Origin: a virus
Reading direction: 5' to 3' (one strand)
DNA length: 30,996 nt
Virus record (IMG/VR): IMGVR_UViG_3300006919_000254
Location: 1 to 30,996 of that record
Shown: piece after piece, positions 14,467-22,135 of the stretch
Numbering within the stretch: position 1 is the stretch's first letter
Layout of the letters: the number at the start of each line of letters is the position of its first letter
The notes under the pieces: model-generated
What the model saw: only the letters and a program-made list of their open reading frames with translations
Told to the model about the DNA's origin: nothing
Databases searched by the model: none
Made by a program: the position numbers and the translations under genes

Positions 14467-16202
14467 TGCCATTTCTAGGAGTACAGCCAACCGACACGTT
14501 TGCCTCAGTAGCGAAGCAGACGCTGACCGGCGACCTTTTAGGTACAACCGTATTTACGTTGGATCACGGGGTGTCTTCGGCAAACGATATTGCGCTGTAC
14601 ATTAATAATGTCCGTCAGGAGCCTGTTACCGCATACACAGCATCGGGTAGCACACTGACTCTGACTGAGTCTATAAACGCCGCCGACGACGCTTACGTCA
14701 TCTTTATCGCGAGAACTTATCAGTCCGTCAGTATGAAGGGTATTGCTGACGACACTGAAGATCCCATCTTGACCATTGATGGATCTCTCACGACTGGCGG
14801 CGATGCCGTTCTAAATGTTGGCCAAAACCAAGCTAGTGGCTACTACGTTCAAGACAAAACCTTTGGCTTTGAAATATCCAACGGAGGGGTCGGAGGTAAC
14901 ACAGCGCAGATCAAAAATGCGGGGAATGTGATCCTTAGCCACAACCAGATTCAGGACAATCTAATCCTGAGAACCAACAACACAGGTCGCGTCACGATAC
15001 TTAGCGGCGGAAACGTGGGGATTGGTGAGACTGATCCAGACAATAGACTGCATGTAAAACAATCAGCAGATAATTCTGGGGCTGGATTAGGTATAAAAAT
15101 CGAAAAGAACGCCGACGATAGTGCTTTGTTTGTTGGCTACAGAGACAACACAGATACGTGGCAAATTAATGCAAGCTATACGTCTACGGGTTCGTTTGAG
15201 CCTATTAGCTTTCATACTTCTGACGCAGAGCGTATGCGTATCGACTCCAGCGGCAACGTGGGGATTGGTGTCACCGATCCTGACGAAAAGCTTGAGATTA
15301 GCGGCGGCGATTTAAAAGTAGATACCAACGGCACCGCTGGAGTCATTCACTTTAGTCAAAACTCTGACGAGACCAAAATTATAGGCAGGAATACAGGCCA
15401 TGCCACCCTGCCAAACACGCTGGATTTTTATGTCAATTCCGCAGTTGCTTCTCGCTTGAGCGAAAGGAACGCTTCGTTCGGCGGCGGTTACACCATCAAT
15501 AATACCGTTGATACCTCCTATGCAGTGTTGGTTGGCGCGGGCTACGGCGCTGTAGTTTCTGGAGATGACGGCGGCAGAGGTTTGTTTGGCACGAACGTCA
15601 CGACAACCAATGCAAATGTCCCTGTCATCGCCAACACGCACGGATCTTATGGCGGTATTGGTCTTTCCTGCTCTTGGGGTGTCGCCGCAATTGTTAGAAA
15701 AGGCGGGTCTGTAACCGCTGGCGACACGCTCGACACGGTGGTTCGTTTTGACAATGACGGCTTGAAGTTCGGTAGTGACACTGCCGCCGCTAATGCGCTA
15801 GATGATTACGAGGAAGGGACTTGGACAGCAACTTTGCGTGGCTCCACTGAGCCAGCAACACTGATTTCTGACGCATCAAATTACTACACCAAGATAGGGA
15901 ATGTGGTGAAGGCCAGAATCAGCCTAGAAAACATCGACACTACAGGCTATGCAGGGGATGTTTCTTTTACTGGCCTTCCATTCACCTCTGCAAATAACAC
16001 CAGAACTATAGGCACATTGATTAGTTACAGAGGTATGACCACCTCCGCTACAGCGACAACCGGAGTGGTCGCAATGGTTTTCCCTAACAGTTCTACCATT
16101 TCTACCCGAGAAGGCGATTCTAATAACGCATGGCTTGTACCACAGCACAGCGCCGGAACGGGGAAATACTTTTTCGTCGACATTGTTTACATGACGGCGT
16201 AA
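14466..16202 (+). CDS. Long tail fibre 2, non-S74 C-terminus
   Basis: A 578-residue protein. The N-terminus (MPFLGVQPTDTF then a beta domain with DIALYINNVRQEPVTAYTASGSTLTL) is an anchor module shared with fibre 3 (MPFIGKQP). The shaft carries the repeats GNVGIGETDPDNRLHVKQ and ERMRIDSSGNVGIGVTDPDEKLEI. The C-terminus lacks S74; from about residue 450 it has EEGTWTATL, YYTKIGNVVKARISLENI and FTGLPFTSANNTRTIG, a beta-sandwich end module found on other marine phage fibres that could be the receptor-binding head. It overlaps fibre 1 (TAATG). It would need no chaperone cleavage or borrows one, which is unusual in this array. Confidence 0.82.
   Translation: MPFLGVQPTDTFASVAKQTLTGDLLGTTVFTLDHGVSSANDIALYINNVRQEPVTAYTASGSTLTLTESINAADDAYVIFIARTYQSVSMKGIADDTEDPILTIDGSLTTGGDAVLNVGQNQASGYYVQDKTFGFEISNGGVGGNTAQIKNAGNVILSHNQIQDNLILRTNNTGRVTILSGGNVGIGETDPDNRLHVKQSADNSGAGLGIKIEKNADDSALFVGYRDNTDTWQINASYTSTGSFEPISFHTSDAERMRIDSSGNVGIGVTDPDEKLEISGGDLKVDTNGTAGVIHFSQNSDETKIIGRNTGHATLPNTLDFYVNSAVASRLSERNASFGGGYTINNTVDTSYAVLVGAGYGAVVSGDDGGRGLFGTNVTTTNANVPVIANTHGSYGGIGLSCSWGVAAIVRKGGSVTAGDTLDTVVRFDNDGLKFGSDTAAANALDDYEEGTWTATLRGSTEPATLISDASNYYTKIGNVVKARISLENIDTTGYAGDVSFTGLPFTSANNTRTIGTLISYRGMTTSATATTGVVAMVFPNSSTISTREGDSNNAWLVPQHSAGTGKYFFVDIVYMTA
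15244..15268 (+). repeat. 25-base identical shaft-repeat block in fibres 2 and 3
   Basis: Bases 15244-15268 in fibre 2 equal 17203-17227 in fibre 3 and encode the SSGNVGIG shaft repeat. Close copies lie at 13591-13609 and 15012-15027, and a weaker one near 18840. A 17-base stretch (CGTATGCGTATCGACTC) is also identical at 13570-13586 and 15231-15247. These short identities could promote recombination between fibre genes. Confidence 0.8.
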
Positions 16203-16256
16203 CAACTACCCCTTTCGGAGATTGGGGCGGACAGTCCATAGCCAAAGGAGATAAAC

Positions 16257-16517
16257 ATGGCACTTACAGAAGCAGTAGAAATTGACAAGGTAGAAATCGT
16301 AGGCCCGTACAAGGCAGTGCAAGTACGCACAGCCACGGTCATCTACCGAGACGACGAGGAAATCTCTCGCTCATTCCATCGGCACGTTGTATCTGCTGGC
16401 GATGACTACAGCAACGAAAACCCTGAAGTGCAGGCCATCTGCGCCGCAGTTCACACTCAAGAAGTGATCGACGCTAAGCAGGCCGCAGACGCCGCAAACG
16501 AGCTTCCACAGGAGTAA
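16257..16517 (+). CDS. Small conserved HRH protein of the fibre block
   Basis: An 86-residue protein with EIDKVEIVGPYKAVQVRTATVIYRDDEEISRSFHRHVV and EVQAICAAVHTQEVIDA. I recall this family (QVRTAxVIxxDGxEISRxxHRH) from cyanophage and other marine phage genomes, usually among fibre or tail genes, without known function. It lies in the only sizeable gap of the fibre array, with AAAGGAG upstream of the ATG. The HRH cluster could bind a metal, but that is a guess. Confidence 0.7.
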   Translation: MALTEAVEIDKVEIVGPYKAVQVRTATVIYRDDEEISRSFHRHVVSAGDDYSNENPEVQAICAAVHTQEVIDAKQAADAANELPQE

Positions 16518-16520
16518 GCC

Positions 16521-17978
16521 ATGCCGTTCATCGGTAAACAGCCAAAGGTAGGCGCATTTCAACTGATTGACAGTATCACTACGTCAGCTACCGCTACTTA
16601 TGCGCTGACGGTGGACGGGTCAGCTTACTTTCCAGAGTCAGCCAGAAATTTAATTGTTTCACTGAACGGTGTAACGCAGGCTCCTGATTCTGCCTATACC
16701 GTTTCTGGATCAAACATTGTCTTTGACTCTGCGCTGACTGCCAGTGATGTAGTTGACTACATCTTGGTGATCGGTGATGCGGTAGACATTGGCATACCTT
16801 CAGATGGCACGGTTGGCACAAGCCAGATGAGTTATCCGCTGGGTAATTTTAGCTCTACTGGTATAGACGATAACGCCACAAGCACTGCGATTACGATTGA
16901 TTCAAGTCAGAACGTAGGTATTGGAGCCGCTCCAACCGCATCGTCAAGTTATAGGACACTAAACATTACTGGCGGTGCTGATGTGGGGGGCGCTTTACGT
17001 CTCTCTACCACAGCAAATGAGAACGGTCATTTATTCCAGTACAACGATGGCATTTACCTCTCTGGCGATGAAGTCACGTTTATTTCTACAGGTGACCCCG
17101 CTGTTGGCGGCGATGTAAAAACTGCGTATCGAGTTGACAGGACTGCCCAGCTACATAGGTGGTTTGACCCCTTAGATGGCACAACTGAGCGAATGCGCAT
17201 CAACTCCAGCGGCAACGTGGGGATTGGCGTTACTGACCCTGCTCAAGAACTAGAGGTGGCAGGAGCAATACTGGCATCATCCGTTCCTTACTCCTCAAAT
17301 CAAGACGAGGCTTATTTAATTGCGGGAACCGCTGGGTGGACAGGGGCTACAACAAACTGGAACACGTTTGGTTTCCAGCACAGAATCAAGACAGATGGTG
17401 GTGGCGTCCCACGGGTAACTATAGACAATGCCGCGGGTGAGGTGTTCTCTGTTTATAACTCAGGCGTTACGGTTGTTGGTGGGCAGACCCCTGCTGGAGG
17501 GGGCGCAGGCATATTTGGCGCTCTTCAGGCAATAGGCTTTGGTTCTAGGTCAGGCGTGTTGGGATCGCACGGGCCTAATTGCTTCAATATCTATTGGTCT
17601 AGTCCCTCTCTACAGGCGTGGGTGGATTCAACCAATATTGGTACGTTCTCCCTGACATCAGACTACAGAATAAAAAGAAATATAGAGTCAATGTCGGAAC
17701 CTGCATTAGCAAGGATCGCACAGTTAAGGCCCGTCACCTATCAGCCAGCAAATTTTAAGGATCTCTTTGAGGAATCCGACGAAATTAAAGAGGGATTTAT
17801 TGCGCATGAGCTTCAAGAGGTAATTCCAAGTGCAGTTGACGGAGAAAAAGATGCTGAAGATCAAATACAGAGTTTAAAAGTGGACGCTTTATGCGCTGTC
17901 TTAACCAAAGCCATCCAAGAACAGCAAGCAATCATCGAAGATTTACAGACCCGACTATCTGCGTTGGAGGCTAACTAA
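16521..17978 (+). CDS. Long tail fibre 3 with S74 chaperone (second subtype)
   Basis: A 485-residue protein. Anchor module: MPFIGKQPKVGAFQ, then NLIVSLNGVTQAPDSAYTV, similar in layout to fibre 2. A GIDDNATSTAITIDSSQ linker and GNVGIGVTDPAQELEVAG repeats follow. The C-terminal 106 residues are an S74 chaperone of a different subtype from fibres 1 and 4: Ser380 in SDYRIK with Lys385, ALARIAQLRPVTYQP, EGFIAHELQEVIPSAVDGEKD, then a coiled coil. The catalytic Ser-Lys pair is intact, so self-cleavage is expected. Overlaps fibre 4 (TAATG). Confidence 0.85.
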   Translation: MPFIGKQPKVGAFQLIDSITTSATATYALTVDGSAYFPESARNLIVSLNGVTQAPDSAYTVSGSNIVFDSALTASDVVDYILVIGDAVDIGIPSDGTVGTSQMSYPLGNFSSTGIDDNATSTAITIDSSQNVGIGAAPTASSSYRTLNITGGADVGGALRLSTTANENGHLFQYNDGIYLSGDEVTFISTGDPAVGGDVKTAYRVDRTAQLHRWFDPLDGTTERMRINSSGNVGIGVTDPAQELEVAGAILASSVPYSSNQDEAYLIAGTAGWTGATTNWNTFGFQHRIKTDGGGVPRVTIDNAAGEVFSVYNSGVTVVGGQTPAGGGAGIFGALQAIGFGSRSGVLGSHGPNCFNIYWSSPSLQAWVDSTNIGTFSLTSDYRIKRNIESMSEPALARIAQLRPVTYQPANFKDLFEESDEIKEGFIAHELQEVIPSAVDGEKDAEDQIQSLKVDALCAVLTKAIQEQQAIIEDLQTRLSALEAN

Positions 17979-19456
17979 TGGCTATCACTAAACTCAACAG
18001 CCAAGCGATCCCACCGAACACCATCATTGAGTCTGATCTGTCGTATCCGCTGACTAACTTTAGCTCAACGGGTATTGACGACAATGCGACAAGCACTGCG
18101 GTCACTATTGATGCCAACGAGAACGTCGGGATCAACGAGTCCTCACCCGACGAGTTACTTCACGTCAAAGGCCCAGATGAAGTCGTTATCAAAATTGAGG
18201 CAACTGGCTCTCAAGCCCCCACGCTATACGATGGCTCACCGAAGCTCCAGCTTGTGCCAATGGCAACGAATGGAATTACAGGCGAGGCAATTATAGAGGC
18301 GATTGCTCCGAGTAGTTTTTTGCATGGCTCTCACCTGATCTTTCGTGCCGGTAAATCACCAAATCAGTATGACGGGACGAACTACACCGGCGGCTCTTTC
18401 TCGTTTCATGATGGCAACACACAGGTATGCAGTATCTCCGACCAAGGAATCGAAGCCGCTAATTTCAAGGCTACTTCAGGCGGCACGACAGCGCTTTCTT
18501 TGACTTCTACGGGCCGCGTAACCACAGGTGAAAACCTTGAAGTTGCGGGCACTATTACAAGCGGTCAGATCTTTGCCAGTGACACAGTAACAACTGGCTC
18601 TCCATCAAATGGTGCGGCTGATTTTCTATCCCTACTGAATAACGATACGGGCGGTAACCACCATATAGGTATTAAGTTTGCCAGCGCAGATGCGGGAGGA
18701 AATCTTCGCCACGGCGCTTACGTTACCGCATTAAAAGATGGCACATGGGGAGATGGCACTGGCTCATATCCCATGCACTTAACATTTTGGACGCGACCCG
18801 CTTCGAGTGGGGTTCAGATTGAGCGGATGCGTATTCAGTCTAACGGTAACGTGGGGGTCGGTACTAATAGCCCTATCGCCAAACTTGATGTCAGGGGCGA
18901 AACTCATACTACTGGCATAAGGATTAAGCGGAACGATACCTCGGGCATAAACAACCCTAACGATGACTACGTCACCCTAAGTCTTGCTGATAACGACTTG
19001 AATTTCGTTATAGATAATGACGCGGATGGCGATGCAGGAAATTATCGTTTTTTTAAAAGAGCGGCTAACGCGGATGTCGAGCTATGTCGAATTGACAGCA
19101 ACGGTAATGTCCATGCGGACGGCAACGTGGTTGCGTACTCAACAACCATCTCAGACGAGCGCCTTAAAGATAACGTACAGGGCATTACAGGCGCACTAGA
19201 CACTGTAGACGCACTGCGCGGTGTGACCTACACATGGAAACAAGGGTCGCGCGAAGGCAAACGTGACTATGGTGTGATTGCTCAAGAAGTCGAGCAGGTT
19301 ATTCCAGAGATCGTACACGACACCATGATGCCTTTGCTGGGCGACGAAGAAACTGTTTATAAGACGGTGGACTACGAAAAGCTTTGTGCTGTTCTCATTA
19401 GCGCTGTATCTGAGTTGCGGGCTGAAGTGGAGGAACTCCGTGCCTCTCGTAACTAG
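17978..19456 (+). CDS. Long tail fibre 4 with S74 chaperone
   Basis: A 492-residue protein. The N-terminus is short (MAITKLNSQAIPPNTIIESDLSYPL) and enters the GIDDNATSTAVTIDANE linker early. The shaft has ERMRIQSNGNVGVGTNSPIAKLDVRG and a unique middle (GTWGDGTGSYPMHLTFWTR). The C-terminal 101 residues are an S74 chaperone with Ser392 in SDERLK and Lys397, DTVDALRGVTYTW, DYGVIAQEVEQVIPEIV and a short coiled coil. It is closest to the chaperone of fibre 1 with a 29-base identity. The end of the gene overlaps the glycine-rich adhesin start. Confidence 0.85.
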   Translation: MAITKLNSQAIPPNTIIESDLSYPLTNFSSTGIDDNATSTAVTIDANENVGINESSPDELLHVKGPDEVVIKIEATGSQAPTLYDGSPKLQLVPMATNGITGEAIIEAIAPSSFLHGSHLIFRAGKSPNQYDGTNYTGGSFSFHDGNTQVCSISDQGIEAANFKATSGGTTALSLTSTGRVTTGENLEVAGTITSGQIFASDTVTTGSPSNGAADFLSLLNNDTGGNHHIGIKFASADAGGNLRHGAYVTALKDGTWGDGTGSYPMHLTFWTRPASSGVQIERMRIQSNGNVGVGTNSPIAKLDVRGETHTTGIRIKRNDTSGINNPNDDYVTLSLADNDLNFVIDNDADGDAGNYRFFKRAANADVELCRIDSNGNVHADGNVVAYSTTISDERLKDNVQGITGALDTVDALRGVTYTWKQGSREGKRDYGVIAQEVEQVIPEIVHDTMMPLLGDEETVYKTVDYEKLCAVLISAVSELRAEVEELRASRN

Positions 19457-20681
19457 CGGACAGATTAGCCTGAATGATATGCACGTTGAGGTGGGCGGAA
19501 CCAGCGCTACTGAGTGCAGTCTTAACGACGCTGACATTCGCGGCCTGATTGGAAAGTCCTCTGCGGCTCAATCAGGCTTCAACGAGTTTTACGGCGCGAG
19601 TAGCACTTCATACATTGTATTAGCGCCTGCGGCAGGAACCTACACCACTTTTGACGATGGCGACTTTAGGTACTACGTTTTCAGCGGAGCAACAAATACC
19701 GCCCCAAATCTAACAAGCCTTGGCGACTCTGGAAGTAACGGAGAAAAGCTTTACTTCAGAATGTGGGGCGCTGGAGGCGGCGGCGGTGGAGGTGGTCAGT
19801 ATGCTGGAGCAGATGGCGGCGCTGGCGGATATTCGTCTGGTTATTGGATTCCTACCGCAACCGGACTTCTGAGAATACAGGTAGGTTCAGGCGGTCAGGG
19901 TGGCGAGAACATGAACAACGGCTACCCAGTTATCGACGGGGGCGCTGGAGGACAGCCGAGCGGTATTTCCAGCACCAACCTAGAGGGGGGCGCTGGCGGC
20001 GCTGGTTACGGCGCTGACTCTTCCTCTGAAGTCGGAGGGGGTGGCGGTGGCGGTGGCGGCACGAGATTTAGGACGAACTGGAGTACAGGTAGCCCTGCTT
20101 CACCAACCTTTGAAGTTTGGGTGGGCGCAGGCGGAGGCGGTGGTGGCTCAGACCAAAGCGCTTCAGGCGCTCCAACCGCAGGTGGTAGTGGCGGCGCTGG
20201 GTCTACGTCAAATTCCACGGGCCTAGATGCCTCGACAATCGGCAACTCTGGCGGTGGCGGCGGTGCGACAAGTAGCACTGGAGGTACTGGCGGTGTTGTT
20301 TCTGGAAATGGGCAATCAGGCCAAGCTGGAGTCTTATACCACGGCGGTGATGGTGGTACTGGCCCTTCAAACTCCTATGGCGGTGGCGGCGGTGGCGGAG
20401 CAGGTTACTACGGAGGCGGTGGTGGTGGTACTGGTGGCTCCTCTCAAGCCGCTGGCGGCGGTGGTGGCTCTGGCTCCAACAGTGGATCAGTCACGCTTAC
20501 CGCCGCCCTACGCCGCTCGTATGGTAACCGTAACGCGGTTCAATCAAATGCGGTAGGTTTTGTAAGCGGAGCCAGTGCCGGAGGTTTAAAAGGGCCGCAA
20601 ACATTGGGCGCTCCAGCCACTACGAGGGCAGGAACTGGCGGCTCTGGTTGTGTTGTTCTGTACCACAAGTTTCAAAACTAG
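19440..20681 (+). CDS. Glycine-rich tail adhesin
   Basis: A 413-residue protein, GTG start at 19440 with GGAGGA at 19429-19434; longer upstream readings run antiframe through fibre 4 and are rejected. Residues 1-50 form a module (PLVTSGQISLNDMHVEVGG, SLNDADIRGLIG) common at the start of small phage tip proteins. From about residue 108 to 355 long Gly tracts (up to 8 Gly) alternate with short variable loops (QYAGADGGAGG, DSSSEVGGGGG). This resembles poly-glycine-II sandwich adhesins such as gp38 of T-even/S16 phages, where the loops touch the receptor. The last residues (GTGGSGCVVLYHKFQN) close the domain. Role in host binding is an inference. Confidence 0.75.
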   Translation: MPLVTSGQISLNDMHVEVGGTSATECSLNDADIRGLIGKSSAAQSGFNEFYGASSTSYIVLAPAAGTYTTFDDGDFRYYVFSGATNTAPNLTSLGDSGSNGEKLYFRMWGAGGGGGGGGQYAGADGGAGGYSSGYWIPTATGLLRIQVGSGGQGGENMNNGYPVIDGGAGGQPSGISSTNLEGGAGGAGYGADSSSEVGGGGGGGGGTRFRTNWSTGSPASPTFEVWVGAGGGGGGSDQSASGAPTAGGSGGAGSTSNSTGLDASTIGNSGGGGGATSSTGGTGGVVSGNGQSGQAGVLYHGGDGGTGPSNSYGGGGGGGAGYYGGGGGGTGGSSQAAGGGGGSGSNSGSVTLTAALRRSYGNRNAVQSNAVGFVSGASAGGLKGPQTLGAPATTRAGTGGSGCVVLYHKFQN

Positions 20682-20692
20682 GCGAGGTAGCT

Positions 20693-21085
20693 ATGAATTA
20701 CAAAACGGAAAACGTGGACATCTACACTCGCGCAGTGCAGGTGCTCATCAACAACCCCGTACAGGCTGACATTGATCCGTCGATCAAGTTTTTCGAGGAA
20801 AAGGTGAAGGTCGAAGGGGATAACACTGTTTCTCTGGGCATGGACGGCTCTGTGTTGCACACCCACTACACAGACCTTAACAAAGACACAGAGTTTAACT
20901 TGCTAAACCCAGAGGATAACTCTGTTATGGGTACGCAAACTTACGAGCAGTTTTTCATGAGCCTGTACTCATTGTATTGGCATATGGCACAGGATCGAGA
21001 TTCTATTTCACAGGAGCCAGAAGTTCCGGTCGAAGAGGCTCCGGTGGAGGAGCCTGTGATTTCGGATGATGGAACAGTTGACTAA
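20693..21085 (+). CDS. Hypothetical acidic protein after the adhesin
   Basis: A 130-residue protein from ATG 20693 (GCGAGGTAG just upstream). Residues 1-105 form a mixed domain (YTRAVQVLINNPVQADIDPSIKFFEE, SLGMDGSVLHTHYTDLNKDTEFNLL, TYEQFFMSLYSLYWHMAQ), and the last 25 are an acidic Pro/Val/Glu tail (EPEVPVEEAPVEEPV) that is likely disordered. I do not recognise a family. Chaperones and fibre-assembly helpers often sit just after an adhesin gene, so assembly help is a possibility only. Confidence 0.6.
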   Translation: MNYKTENVDIYTRAVQVLINNPVQADIDPSIKFFEEKVKVEGDNTVSLGMDGSVLHTHYTDLNKDTEFNLLNPEDNSVMGTQTYEQFFMSLYSLYWHMAQDRDSISQEPEVPVEEAPVEEPVISDDGTVD

Positions 21086-21109
21086 ACATCGTTTACAGGG
21101 AGAGAAACA

Positions 21110-21319
21110 ATGAGTGAAAACACAATTGAAATTGACGGCGTTAAGCATGATGTGGACTCAATGACAGATGAGCAGAAGTATTTCATCAGTCAGATTCAGG
21201 ATCTGCAAAAGCGAGCGGCACAGCTTCGATTCTCTATGGATCAACTGACGGTGGCGCAGGACGTGTTCACTAAAAACCTAATGTCATCGTTACAGCAGGA
21301 GGAAGAGGTAGCGGCATGA
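21110..21319 (+). CDS. DUF6447-like small protein
   Basis: A 69-residue protein with GGGAGAGAAAC before the ATG. It begins with a short strand pair (NTIEIDGVKHDVDSMTDEQKYFISQ) and continues as one helix pair (IQDLQKRAAQLRFSMDQLTVAQDVF), a layout I associate with DUF6447. Such proteins occur in marine phages close to tail or lysis genes and are uncharacterised. ATGA overlap with the next gene implies coupled translation. Confidence 0.65.
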   Translation: MSENTIEIDGVKHDVDSMTDEQKYFISQIQDLQKRAAQLRFSMDQLTVAQDVFTKNLMSSLQQEEEVAA

Positions 21320-21558
21320 ACTGGGTAATGGAATACCTAATGAATATTTTGGCGGCAATCAGCCAGCTTTTTAATGCCTTGATCGGGGGCGATCCCAATT
21401 TAACCGTAAGTGCTAGGTGCTATTTGAGCAGAGAGCATTGGTTTTGGGGGGCATTACGAAAGCTACTCAACTTGGTTTTTTGGAGGGAGGAAGACCATTG
21501 TTATAAGTCGTGGAGGGCTGACGTGGCCTTTTGCGACACCGTCAGCGCGGTGAAATAG
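21316..21558 (+). CDS. Small membrane-associated protein with Cys/Trp-rich tail
   Basis: An 80-residue protein. Residues 1-23 form an amphipathic or membrane segment (MNWVMEYLMNILAAISQLFNAL), followed by a GGDPNLTVSAR loop and a Trp-rich part with Cys35, Cys62 and Cys73 (REHWFWGALRKLLNLVF, EEDHCYKSWRADVAFC). I recall similar proteins (NAxxGGxxxxTxSxR then DxHCxxAW) in phages, without known role. The location directly before the holin suggests lysis or membrane work. It overlaps both neighbours (ATGA at the start, TAGTG at the end). Confidence 0.58.
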   Translation: MNWVMEYLMNILAAISQLFNALIGGDPNLTVSARCYLSREHWFWGALRKLLNLVFWREEDHCYKSWRADVAFCDTVSAVK

Positions 21559-21938
21559 TGAACCTGATAAGTCTTTTAGTCGGCCCAGTAACCGACCTTG
21601 TGGGTGGCTTCCTCAAAAACAAGCGAGAGGAGAGTCAGGCTAGGCACGAAGCAAAGATGGAGGTCATAAGGAATGATGCCAACTGGGAAACCCTTATGGC
21701 TGGGGCTTCAGCGTCTAGCTGGAAAGATGAGTGGTTCACCATTCTGCTCTCTACTCCAATCCTTGCTGTTATATGGGGCGTTGCTATCGATGATGGCCGT
21801 GTCATGGATCGCGTACATGACGCTCTTGGTGCTCTGGCTACTCTTCCTGAGTGGTATCAATACCTTCTCTTCGTCGCAGTAACAGCGAGCTTTGGCATCC
21901 GTGGTGCCGACAAAATTATGGAGTTGCGGAAAAAATGA
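21558..21938 (+). CDS. Holin of the GTA three-TM family
   Basis: A 126-residue protein from GTG 21558, overlapping the previous TAG. Residues 1-18 are hydrophobic, 20-45 charged, then SASSWKDEWFTILLSTPILAVIWG (about 51-74) and LPEWYQYLLFVAVTASFGIRGADK (about 97-118). The SWKDEW motif ahead of a helix and the FGIR end match the GTA_holin_3TM family, named for three membrane segments and first described in gene transfer agents. Holins open the inner membrane at lysis time. No ATG is near, and the longer reading from 21531 includes the neighbour's tail, so GTG is the best start. Confidence 0.78.
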   Translation: MNLISLLVGPVTDLVGGFLKNKREESQARHEAKMEVIRNDANWETLMAGASASSWKDEWFTILLSTPILAVIWGVAIDDGRVMDRVHDALGALATLPEWYQYLLFVAVTASFGIRGADKIMELRKK

Positions 21939-22135
21939 ATCCCGAAGCCTTTGACCAGTGGCGGGTTATTCCGAGGCTGTTGATGATTACGATGCTCATC
22001 AGTACCTACCGCGTGGTGGAGTGGTACATGGAATTGCCTGATCCCTCTACCCAGCAGACCACCTTGGTTTCAATTATGACTGGGATGCTTTCCGGTTCCT
22101 TTGGTCTGTTCCTTGGAAGCGGGAGGAAAGAGTAA
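21935..22135 (+). CDS. Small two-helix membrane protein, possible holin partner
   Basis: A 66-residue protein from ATG 21935 (ATGA overlap with the holin stop). Two membrane helices are seen: about 16-34 (RLLMITMLISTYRVVEW) and about 45-61 (LVSIMTGMLSGSFGLFLG), joined by YMELPDPSTQQ. Similar proteins (DQWRxxPRLL, LPDPTxxQ) follow holins in marine phages. It could be an antiholin, a second holin or a spanin-like accessory; the sequence does not tell which. Confidence 0.68.
   Translation: MNPEAFDQWRVIPRLLMITMLISTYRVVEWYMELPDPSTQQTTLVSIMTGMLSGSFGLFLGSGRKE

Noticed and set aside
13570-18870. CRISPR array or diversity-generating retroelement from the repeated fibre blocks
   Set aside because: Repeats lie in frame in coding sequence at irregular spacing; no Cas or reverse transcriptase gene is present, and no A-biased variable/template pair is seen.
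19386-19440. Longer start for the glycine-rich adhesin at 19386
   Set aside because: The extra 18 residues come from the fibre 4 coiled coil in another frame; GGAGGA five bases before GTG 19440 decides the start.
20006-20278. Minus-strand proline-rich frame in the adhesin gene
   Set aside because: It is the antisense reading of Gly tracts; all supported genes are on the + strand.
20227-20556. Plus-strand shadow frame inside the glycine-rich gene
   Set aside because: Low-complexity Ala/Val reading of Gly codons in another frame; no start signal.
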